Of a DNA stretch of 64,000 bases, positions 8,888 to 16,668 are shown piece by piece (position 1 is the stretch's first letter; each line of letters begins with the position of its first letter). The stretch is from Anaerolineae bacterium (GTDB lineage: Bacteria; Chloroflexota; Anaerolineae; Promineifilales; Promineifilaceae). The notes beneath the pieces are model-generated. The model was given only the letters and a program-made list of their open reading frames with translations, was not told the origin of the DNA and ran no database searches. The DNA is taken from positions 1-64,000 of the forward strand of contig JAUIAP010000028.1 in the NCBI GenBank assembly GCA_030425205.1, given 5' to 3'. Made by a program: the position numbers and the translations under genes.

Positions 8888-10179
8888 TGAATCGTCATCC
8901 AAATGATGAAATGCTGCTCGACTACGTGCGTGATTTGCTTCCAGATAACGATCTCACGCAACTGGCGGCGCATATCGACAGTTGTGAGGATTGTCAGCAG
9001 CGCGTCAGCCAGATGGAGCAAGAGGCGTTGCGCTGGCAGCGGCATTTTTCGGCCGAACTTCAACAACAGCGACCCTCCCCCAACGCAAACTTTGCAGCAC
9101 TCCGACCAAAACTAAGAAAAAAACGGAGTATATCAATGAATAAAATTGCCACCATTCTCGCCCCAATCGCCCTGATCTTGCTAATTTCAGTTGGCATCTA
9201 CACCGCTTGGCCACAACCCGTAGAAGAAATAGAGACCGCATTTAATGAGACGCCGACGGTCTCTAATGAGACCCCGACAGTTGAACCAACCGTTGAGCCA
9301 ACGCCTGAGCCAACGCTTGAGCCGCTAGCCGCTGCCATGGAAAATCTGGCCTACATTCCATTTGGTGGAAGCGAACCACTCACGCTGGTCGATGGTCAAA
9401 TTGGTGATGTGACGTTGGACCAATATGTACTTGGCGACCTCAACGGCGATGGGTTAGACGACGTTGCATTTGTTGTCGTGAAGTCCTTTGAGGACAGCCG
9501 ATTCCCAGAGGTCGGGGTCGCGTTCAACAATGGCGATGATACGCTGACACACGTTAGCAATGAATTTCTATATCCCAATGCGGAGGTCGCGCTTTCAATC
9601 GTCGGCTCGCAGGTGATCGTTGCGATTGACGCGCCAGATCTCCAAGTGTCCACCATCACCTATGTGGTCTCAAACGGCCGATTGGTGCAACCTGCCATGA
9701 TTACAGGGGAAACGGACGAAGACGCACAATATCAAGAATACTTGCAAAGTGAATGGGCAGCGGGTGTGCCAACGCCAGCCGACTCCATTCTGACCCGCGA
9801 GACCTTGAGCAATATGGTTTATCCTTCTGACTACACAAGTAGCAGCACTGCACCGTTGATTGCCGCGACCTATCGTGAAGCACCGCGCACCACCGTTCGA
9901 TTGCTGCCCCAACATCTCTACGGCGACCTGACGGGCGACGATGTTGCCGAAGCCGTCGTGTTGTTAGGCACTAGCACGGGCGGATCGGGGACTTTCGTTG
10001 AGCTTGTCGTTGTGACAATCGTAGACGGACAGCCACAGCCCATCGCGTCGCAATTCCTAGGTGACCGCGCTGATGTGGTCATGGGACAGATTGCAGACGG
10101 CATCTTGACAATTGACGTTGATGGCGAAACCCAAATGCTGCGCTATGAGGCGGGTGTTTTACATAAAGTAGAAGAGTAG
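8887..10179 (+). CDS. Membrane anti-sigma factor with zinc finger and FG-GAP-like exodomain
   Basis: About 430 residues. The N-terminal cytoplasmic zf-HC2-type domain has the motif H-I-D-S-C-E-D-C (His ~27, Cys ~31 and ~34), which holds ECF factors inactive. A single membrane helix (about 86-108, ILAPIALILLISVGIY) follows, then a Glu/Pro/Thr linker (PTVEPTPEPTLEP). The extracellular part has two Ca-binding, integrin/VCBS-like strands, LGDLNGDGLDDVAFVVV and YGDLTGDDVAEAVVLLG. I use the ATG at 8887 rather than the TTG three bases earlier. The exodomain is unusual for this class and may sense a ligand, calcium or wall state. The transcript ends at the strong hairpin at 10264-10307. Confidence 0.85.
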   Translation: MNRHPNDEMLLDYVRDLLPDNDLTQLAAHIDSCEDCQQRVSQMEQEALRWQRHFSAELQQQRPSPNANFAALRPKLRKKRSISMNKIATILAPIALILLISVGIYTAWPQPVEEIETAFNETPTVSNETPTVEPTVEPTPEPTLEPLAAAMENLAYIPFGGSEPLTLVDGQIGDVTLDQYVLGDLNGDGLDDVAFVVVKSFEDSRFPEVGVAFNNGDDTLTHVSNEFLYPNAEVALSIVGSQVIVAIDAPDLQVSTITYVVSNGRLVQPAMITGETDEDAQYQEYLQSEWAAGVPTPADSILTRETLSNMVYPSDYTSSSTAPLIAATYREAPRTTVRLLPQHLYGDLTGDDVAEAVVLLGTSTGGSGTFVELVVVTIVDGQPQPIASQFLGDRADVVMGQIADGILTIDVDGETQMLRYEAGVLHKVEE

Positions 10180-10263
10180 TTATCGCCTATAGCGCAATTG
10201 CGACGTCAGCTTGTCGCACCGCTAGGGAATGTCGCCCACAACACAAAAGACAGAGATCTCAAA

Positions 10264-10307
10264 TCCTGCGGTTAAAATAGGGCTGTAGCCCTATTTTAGC
10301 CGCAGGA
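10264..10307. terminator. Bidirectional hairpin between convergent genes
   Basis: The arms TCCTGCGG-TTAAAATAGGGCT and AGCCCTATTTTA-GCCGCAGGA pair almost perfectly across a 2-base loop. There is no long T tract, but the position between two converging genes supports a shared terminator. Confidence 0.7.
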
Positions 10308-10352
10308 AATTTCATTTAGAAACGATGGCACCGACGCCAGTCCCGATGTCCA

Positions 10353-13300
10353 TCAGGTCTTTTTGCGCCAAGCTGTCAACACCACGAGTAGACATCCACT
10401 AAAGACAATGAGCCACCGCTGATGAACAGGAACAACAGATTGCTGAATTCCCCCAACCGCCGTCGGCGTTCCACCCGTCGCTGTAAAACAGTTGGAGAAC
10501 TCGCTGGTCCCATCGCTGGGGTGCCCTGTGTCCAGAGGGGTCAGCGTTGCCGTGAGGAAGTCGCCGCCGTCAAAGTCGGGCAGAAAGGCCGATTCCGTGC
10601 TATTGCCGTTATTGCTGGCGGTCGTAATGTCAAAGCTGCCTAAATACGTTTGACCTTCACCAATGTCACCTTCATCACACGACGCATTGCGATAGACATG
10701 AATGCGATACGACTGCGGAGTCGGCGTGTCGTGCACGTTGTAGAGAACGCTGATCACATCGGAGTCCGCATCGGCCGCGTAAATCACGGGGTAGTTCATC
10801 AACCCGTTTGCACCATCATCGCTGTCGTTGTTATCATTTTCATTGGCGATGCCATCGTTGTTCAGGTCGATACCTAGTCCGCCGTTGTTGTAGATGGCGT
10901 TGCGTGAGAATTTGCTGGTGATGACGGTCGATTCGACGGCGATACCCGCGTTGTCGTTGTTGGCGATCACGTTGTTGCGAATGGTCGCCTGTGCTACGTT
11001 GTCCTGCAACAGCACGCCGCTCGCACCGTTGCCGGCTGGTTCGCCGTTGACATCGACTCCGATGCTGTTATCGATGATCGTCGTCAGGACAGCGTTGCCA
11101 TAGACGCGCACGCCTGTGCCGTCGTTGCCCGCGACAATGTTTTCGCTGACTGAATTGCTGTCGCCGTTCAAAATACGAACGCCGACCACGCTATTGCCCA
11201 AATCGTTCATGCCGTTGATGTCAGTACCGATATAGTTCCCGATAACCGTGTTGCTACTACTTTCGAGATAAATGCCTTGACCCGCATTGGCAGAAATGAC
11301 GTTGCGGCGACCGTCGTTCTCACCACCGATATCGTTTGCAGCGACGGAGTCGAAAATACGCACCCCGCTGCTGCCGTTGCCCATCGGCGCCAAACCGCTC
11401 GCATCGAGACCGATGATATTGCCCCAAATTTGGTTGTCTCCACCGCCACCAGCAAGCAAAATGCCGTGTTCCGTGTTGCCAGAGATGACGTTGCCAGCGA
11501 GCGTAACACCACCGCCGACGCGATTAGTCCCGCCTGCGTTGATGTAGACACCCGATCCCGCGTTAGCGGCAGCCGTCATGCCGTCTCCTGCGACACCGAT
11601 GTAGTTGCCCTGCACTTTGTTGCGCGTGCCGCTGTCGCCGATGCGGACACCGTGGCTGCCGCCGTTGATGATCACGTTGCGCTCTGTGTGCGCGGTGCCG
11701 CCGATGCGATTGTCACTGCCCGTCACGTCGATTGCCTGTCCCCCATTGTTGGTGAGCGTGTTGCAAGCGATGATGTTGTCGTCGCCGTTGACGCGGATGC
11801 CGTCGTCGGGGAAGTTGCGCAGGAGCAGCCCGCGAATGGTGCTGCCGCTGGCGGAGGCGGCAAGCGTGAGGCCGTCTCCTGTGGTGACGTTGCTGCCATC
11901 GAGGATAAGGCGATGATTGGCCGGGGAATCGGCCGATCCACACACCGCATTCGGCAACGTCGATACGTCCAAAATGATCGGTGTCGTGATGGCTGGCAGC
12001 GTTGAACTGTCATCAGGTGAGATGATCGGTGCCAGTCCACCTACGATCGCAAAGTTAAATGAGATGACGTATGGGCCACCACCCAGCGCGTTGACCTCTT
12101 GAATGACCGCCCGCAGTGTGCACTTGCTGCTGATGGCAACGGTACACGCGCCGTCACCGGGCGTCTGATCGGCGCGATTGCCACTATCGTTGACGACAAA
12201 GCCGCTCTGCACGACTGGCGCACAGTTGCTAAATTCGGACGTATTGCCCGCGTTGTCGGTGATGAGCGCAGTCAGATAGTTGCCGAGCGTCGGCGCGGGA
12301 GAGAAAACTTCGTCAAAGTTGAGAACGCCGCCGCTCGGAGTTTGCGTGTAGGTGGCGATCAAATTGGTTCCCCCTTCACCGTAGCCCGAGCCATCGCAGC
12401 TTTCTATTTCGTAGATGTCAATGTGATAGGGTGTGTTTTTGCCGAGCAGGGTTCCTTGTAGACGGCCAGAAGATTCGGCCGAAATCAGCGCAATCCCATT
12501 CTGCAACTCATTCGGCCCATCGTCATTGTCGCCACTGTCATTCGCTGTCACCGTGCCAATCGGCTCACCCACATCGCGCAGGTCGATGCCTAACGCCGCA
12601 TTGTCATAGATAAAGTTGTAACGCAAATTGTTTTCGTCACTGTTGAGGCCAAGCAGGTTGATGCCGCTCTTTTCATTGTTGGTGATGATGTTTTCATCGC
12701 CCAGCGAGCCAATCGTGTTGTTGTTGGCTCCCGACTCAATCGAGATGCCGTGGCCGTCATTCTCAAGCGTGCCGTTGTTGGACAAGCCAGCGGTGCCAAT
12801 CAAATTGTTGCGAATTCCATTATTGGTCGCGCCTGTCCCGTTCAGCGTGATGCCGTCTTTGCCATTGGCGACGATGATGTTGCCTTCAGTTGGATCAAAA
12901 CCGCCGACCAGCGAACTGCCCCCTTCGATGCGCACACCAGATAAACCGTTGCCGCCAGACAGGGTAAGTGCCGCGTTGATACCGATAAAATTTCGGCCGA
13001 TTGATGCGCGATCGCCCAATATGAAAATGCCGTTGTCGCTGTTTTCCATCACAACATTGTCGAGCACAACAGCATCGACACCTTCAATTTGGATACCATC
13101 TTCGCCGTTGCCAAGATTGAGCGTGGTTGCGGCGTTTGTGCCGACAAAGTTGCCCGAGGCGGTGATCCCCTCGCCCAGCAGCACGATGCCGTCATCCCCA
13201 TTTGCAGCGACGGTGTTGTTCTGAATTGTGATGTCGTCAACTGAGATGACGATGCCATCATCGCTGTTACCCAATGCAGATGTACCGCTGGGCGTGGTGC

Positions 13301-14567
13301 CGACGAGATTATCCTCAATGATCGTCGCATCGTTGAACGGGTTGCCTGCGCCCCCATCGTCGTCGCCAGAAACGACGATACCGTCATCCCCATTGCCAGA
13401 GACCACATTGTTGCGAACGTCTGCCCACCCATTGCTGATGATGATGCCCGCGTCCGCATTGGGGCGTGCGGTCGTGCCATCGGCCGAAATGCCCACTAGA
13501 TTGTCCTCAATGTCCGCCCAGCGACCGCTTGATTGAATCCCGTCGTCATCGTTGCCCGACACGACATTGTTGATCACGTCCACATAGTCGCCAGAAATGA
13601 AGATGCCGCCGCTGTGGTTGGGGGCGGCAAACCCGTTGCCTGATAGGCCGATGATATTTTGGTCGCTGGCTGATGTTCCGCCAATCGTGCCACTTCCCGC
13701 GACGTTGACGCCGTAGAGCGTGTTGTGGGCGATCAGGTTGCCCTTAATGAGTGCGGAGCCATCGATGAAGATGCCGTTGTTGCCGTTGGGGCGTGGGATG
13801 ATCTCACCGTAGGCGAGGCCGATGGTGTTGCCGTGAATATCGGCCGATCCCCCATCCAGCACCCAAACGCCCGAGCCGTCATTCCCCGAAATGATGTTGC
13901 GCCCTGCCGTGTAGCCACTCGCCTGCGCGCCACCGATGCGATTGTCATCACTGGCGACTTTGATGCCGACACCGTTGCCAGCCGCATCACCGTCCGTTTC
14001 GATGCCGATAAAGCTGCACGTCACGACGTTCTCGCCGCCGTCAACAGCGACGTCGTTGTTGCCGATATAGGTGGCGGGCATGAAGATGCCGTCACCGCCA
14101 AAGTTGACGATGCTGACGCCGTGAACGGTGTTGCGAAAGGAGAGGCGCAGTCCGTCAGTGGTTGCGCCCGCGTTGCTGCCGTCGATGGTGACACGTAGAT
14201 CGGCCGAATCATCCCCATCTGCACACGAGGCGGCATTGTCCGCCACACCGTCGATCATCATCTCCGACTCCAGCTCGGGCAGTGCGCTATTGATGTGGAT
14301 GGTCATGCCGTTGGGATAGTTGGTTAAATCAAAATAGATGCGCTCGTCGTTGAGCGTGCCGGAGGCATGAATGATTGCCTGACGCAGCGTACATTCGTTT
14401 GCGCCCCTGCAAGAGACGCCGGGCAGATAGTTGTCGTCGTCGTCGGAGTTGACATAGATGGTGGGGATTTGGGCGTGGGCGGTTTCGGCCGAAAACAGCA
14501 CGCCACAAACAAGCAAGGTGATTAGAAATAGGAGTCGGGAAGTGAATAAGTTGGGCATTTTTTCCAT
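10353..14567 (-). CDS. Giant CSLREA/right-handed beta-helix surface protein
   Basis: 1404 residues. GAGG lies about 9 bases before the ATG, and a signal peptide covers about 1-33 (LLFLITLLVCGVLFSAETAHA). A CSLREA-type module (CRGANECTLRQAIIHASG, about 54-70) opens a long series of parallel beta-helix rungs. Dozens of NDDGI/NDNGI/GNDGSGV and 'NIISGN'-type turns run to about residue 650. A second CSLREA-like module (CTVAISSKCTLRAVIQEVN, about 810) opens a second beta-helix. A C-terminal hydrophobic helix (about 1380-1398) with the basic tail WRKKT follows PTAVGGIQQS. Such proteins are usually cell-surface adhesins or polysaccharide-binding/lyase-like folds; no catalytic residues can be assigned. 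Seven TCGGCCGA octamers lie inside it. The antisense frames here are shadows of the repeats. Confidence 0.88.
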   Translation of the reverse strand: MEKMPNLFTSRLLFLITLLVCGVLFSAETAHAQIPTIYVNSDDDDNYLPGVSCRGANECTLRQAIIHASGTLNDERIYFDLTNYPNGMTIHINSALPELESEMMIDGVADNAASCADGDDSADLRVTIDGSNAGATTDGLRLSFRNTVHGVSIVNFGGDGIFMPATYIGNNDVAVDGGENVVTCSFIGIETDGDAAGNGVGIKVASDDNRIGGAQASGYTAGRNIISGNDGSGVWVLDGGSADIHGNTIGLAYGEIIPRPNGNNGIFIDGSALIKGNLIAHNTLYGVNVAGSGTIGGTSASDQNIIGLSGNGFAAPNHSGGIFISGDYVDVINNVVSGNDDDGIQSSGRWADIEDNLVGISADGTTARPNADAGIIISNGWADVRNNVVSGNGDDGIVVSGDDDGGAGNPFNDATIIEDNLVGTTPSGTSALGNSDDGIVISVDDITIQNNTVAANGDDGIVLLGEGITASGNFVGTNAATTLNLGNGEDGIQIEGVDAVVLDNVVMENSDNGIFILGDRASIGRNFIGINAALTLSGGNGLSGVRIEGGSSLVGGFDPTEGNIIVANGKDGITLNGTGATNNGIRNNLIGTAGLSNNGTLENDGHGISIESGANNNTIGSLGDENIITNNEKSGINLLGLNSDENNLRYNFIYDNAALGIDLRDVGEPIGTVTANDSGDNDDGPNELQNGIALISAESSGRLQGTLLGKNTPYHIDIYEIESCDGSGYGEGGTNLIATYTQTPSGGVLNFDEVFSPAPTLGNYLTALITDNAGNTSEFSNCAPVVQSGFVVNDSGNRADQTPGDGACTVAISSKCTLRAVIQEVNALGGGPYVISFNFAIVGGLAPIISPDDSSTLPAITTPIILDVSTLPNAVCGSADSPANHRLILDGSNVTTGDGLTLAASASGSTIRGLLLRNFPDDGIRVNGDDNIIACNTLTNNGGQAIDVTGSDNRIGGTAHTERNVIINGGSHGVRIGDSGTRNKVQGNYIGVAGDGMTAAANAGSGVYINAGGTNRVGGGVTLAGNVISGNTEHGILLAGGGGDNQIWGNIIGLDASGLAPMGNGSSGVRIFDSVAANDIGGENDGRRNVISANAGQGIYLESSSNTVIGNYIGTDINGMNDLGNSVVGVRILNGDSNSVSENIVAGNDGTGVRVYGNAVLTTIIDNSIGVDVNGEPAGNGASGVLLQDNVAQATIRNNVIANNDNAGIAVESTVITSKFSRNAIYNNGGLGIDLNNDGIANENDNNDSDDGANGLMNYPVIYAADADSDVISVLYNVHDTPTPQSYRIHVYRNASCDEGDIGEGQTYLGSFDITTASNNGNSTESAFLPDFDGGDFLTATLTPLDTGHPSDGTSEFSNCFTATGGTPTAVGGIQQSVVPVHQRWLIVFSGCLLVVLTAWRKKT

Positions 14568-14665
14568 TGCAATCTGCCTCTATAATATGCGTTAGTGTTC
14601 GTTGATACGCCAACCAACACCAACATTGAATTTTGTGTCTTTGGGAATCCAAGGGGTTGGCAACG

Positions 14666-14723
14666 CGTAGTGCGTGATGCGTGGTGCGTGACCAGAGTGA
14701 CGCACCACGCACTACGCACCACG
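14666..14723. repeat. Family A intergenic hairpin repeat, copy 1
   Basis: Two 24-base arms built from CGTGGTGCGT-like units pair with 3 mismatches around a 10-base loop. Related copies are at 15410-15461 and 36404-36453, all between genes. It resembles a REP or small non-autonomous palindromic element. Confidence 0.75.
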
Positions 14724-14851
14724 TATTCTTCCCACGAAATCCTAAAGAGACTGAATTTTTACCGTTATGTAGTAGCTTAATGACAAAACGATCCGAAATC
14801 GCTTATAAGTTAAAAACGCACCCAATTCAATACCCATTTTTAGATGCAATT

Positions 14852-15367
14852 ATGATTCTCCCCAAAGTCCGCGACCCCCGCTTTATCACGATCCGTCGTG
14901 GCGGAACGCTCACAGACACCGACCATCAACTCTTGGCCTTGTGGGCGGCCGCGTGCGCTGAGCATGTTCTGCACCTATTCGAGTCGGTACAACCCGACGA
15001 CCCGCGACCACGCCATGCGATCGCGCAGGTTCGGGCATGGGCGGCGGGCGAGATCAGCATGTCGCAATCCCGTTCAGCGGGTGGCCATGCAATGGCTGCG
15101 GCAAGGGTGTTAAGCGGAGCCGCTCGCCATGCAGCCTTTGCTGCGGGGCAGGCGGCGGTGGTGGCACACGTCGCCGCGCATGAGCTAGGTGCGGCAGCCT
15201 ATGCGATCAAGGCAGTGCGTGCGGCGGCGCCTGATTCTGAACGTGAGCAGGTTGGACGGGTGGAGTGTTTGTGGCAGCGCGAACAGCTTCCCGCCGCAAT
15301 TCGTGAACTTGTCCTAGATGATCAGCGATTGCGTAATGCGCTTTGCTGGTCGGTGTTTGACTGTTGA
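14852..15367 (+). CDS. Imm5-type putative immunity protein
   Basis: 171 residues from the ATG at 14852; an in-frame ATG at 14780 adds 24 residues of unclear value. The sequence follows the Imm5 pattern: an N-terminal ILPKVRDPRFITIRRGG, then LLALWAAACAEHVLHLFE, then an Ala-rich helical core (AARHAAFAAGQAAVVAHVAAHELGAAAYAIKA), then WQREQLPAAIRELVLDDQ. Imm5 proteins are predicted cytoplasmic immunity factors of polymorphic toxin systems. No toxin lies within reach on either side, so it is an orphan here. It is flanked by family A repeats on both sides (14666-14723, 15410-15461) and carries none of the TCGGCCGA octamers, which suggests acquisition. Neither possible start has a good Shine-Dalgarno. 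Confidence 0.75.
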   Translation: MILPKVRDPRFITIRRGGTLTDTDHQLLALWAAACAEHVLHLFESVQPDDPRPRHAIAQVRAWAAGEISMSQSRSAGGHAMAAARVLSGAARHAAFAAGQAAVVAHVAAHELGAAAYAIKAVRAAAPDSEREQVGRVECLWQREQLPAAIRELVLDDQRLRNALCWSVFDC

Positions 15368-15409
15368 AGGTAATCGTTCGTATCACGAAGTTTTAATCAC
15401 AATGCAAAA

Positions 15410-15461
15410 CGTGGTGCGTGGTGCGTAAACTGGAGATACGTACCACGCAATACGCACCACG
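15410..15461. repeat. Family A intergenic hairpin repeat, copy 2
   Basis: The left arm at 15410-15426 is two joined CGTGGTGCGT-type units and the right arm at 15438-15461 is its near complement. It lies between the Imm5 gene and the deacetylase-family gene. Confidence 0.7.
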
Positions 15462-15579
15462 CGATAAATTGGCAGAACCTAAAGACACGAACGCACAACC
15501 GACATTCCGCAGTGTGAGTTAGTTGCAAGTATGCGCAACCAACCCTTGTATTAGCACGAATGAAACGCATAATCTAACC

Positions 15580-16611
15580 ATGACAACAAGCATTATTTTT
15601 GCGGCGGGAGAACAACATACGCAGGCAGGACACCCAGAGCACGCAGGGCGTATGGGTACGGTACGGCAATTTTTGGAGGAGTCTGGCATCATGGAGCGGG
15701 TCACCGTTTTAGAGCCAGCGATGGCGACTGAGGAAGATTTGGCGCGGGTGCATTCGGCCGATCAGATTAACCTCGTCCGCTGGGTTAGTGAACGAGGCGG
15801 AGGCATGATCGGAGGGGACACCTACACGACACGCGGCACCTTTGACGCGGCAAAAATAGCTGCGGGATCGGCCTGTCGCGCGGTCGAAAGTGTGGTCTCT
15901 GGATCGGCCGATAATGCCGTTGCCCTCATCCGTCCGCCGGGTCATCATGCGAGCGCAAGTTCGATTGAAGGGTTTTGCTTGTTTAATAATATAGCGATAG
16001 CCGCTCGCTATGCTCAAACACAGCTAGGTATCGAGCGAATCGCCATTGTCGATTTTGATGTCCATCACGGCAATGGAACGCAGGACATTTTTTACGCAGA
16101 CAATTCCGTGCAGTTCTTTTCCATCCATATGTTCAGCCACTACTTCTATCCGGGTTCTGGGCGATTGCAAGAAGACGGCGTGAAGCAGGGCGCAGGCTAT
16201 ACGATCAACGCGCCGCTCCCACCGGGAACGGGGGATCGTGGTTATCAAGCCGTCTTTGATGAAATCGTCGAGCCGCTGCTGGCACAATTTCAGCCAGATT
16301 TGATCTTAGTGTCTGCTGGCTATGATGCCCATTGGCGCGATCCGCTGGCACAAATGCAGCTTTCGCTGCGTGGCTATGCGGCATTGACACAGCGCCTCAT
16401 TCGTTATGCTGGCGAGTTGTGTGCGGGCAAAATTATCTTCTTACTCGAAGGTGGCTACGATTTAGACGTATTGGGCTATGGCGTTTTGAATTTGATTCAT
16501 GCACTATTAAAGGATGACGATGTGCTAGACCCGTTTGGGGCTGCACCGCAGAACGAAGTAGATGTAAGCGGCTTGCTCATAAAAGTAAAACAATTACACT
16601 TGCTTGCGTAG
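15580..16611 (+). CDS. Histone deacetylase/acetylpolyamine amidohydrolase family enzyme
   Basis: 343 residues from the ATG at 15580; the earlier in-frame start at 15523 adds a tail not found in the family. It is a zinc amidohydrolase that removes acetyl groups from amines or lysines. Visible signatures are GHPEHAGR near the N-terminus, RPPGHHA with the catalytic His pair (about 124-131), GFCLFNN, VDFDVHHGNGTQ (metal Asp and His), VSAGYDAHWRDPL (second metal Asp) and LLEGGYD. Length is normal for class II-like bacterial members. The true substrate (acetylpolyamine, acetoin-related or protein) cannot be told from sequence. It lies 57 bases before the acidic TPR protein on the same strand. No clear Shine-Dalgarno is visible. 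Confidence 0.9.
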   Translation: MTTSIIFAAGEQHTQAGHPEHAGRMGTVRQFLEESGIMERVTVLEPAMATEEDLARVHSADQINLVRWVSERGGGMIGGDTYTTRGTFDAAKIAAGSACRAVESVVSGSADNAVALIRPPGHHASASSIEGFCLFNNIAIAARYAQTQLGIERIAIVDFDVHHGNGTQDIFYADNSVQFFSIHMFSHYFYPGSGRLQEDGVKQGAGYTINAPLPPGTGDRGYQAVFDEIVEPLLAQFQPDLILVSAGYDAHWRDPLAQMQLSLRGYAALTQRLIRYAGELCAGKIIFLLEGGYDLDVLGYGVLNLIHALLKDDDVLDPFGAAPQNEVDVSGLLIKVKQLHLLA

Positions 16612-16668
16612 CGTAAAAATTGCATAATGCAAATTAGTGGACAAGCAGTAGTACCGTGAGACCGATTT

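Noticed and set aside
10353..14567. Long plus-strand open frames (for example near 11277-12005 and 12628-13224)
   Set aside because: They are antisense shadows of the beta-helix repeats: low-complexity translations, no Shine-Dalgarno and no domains.
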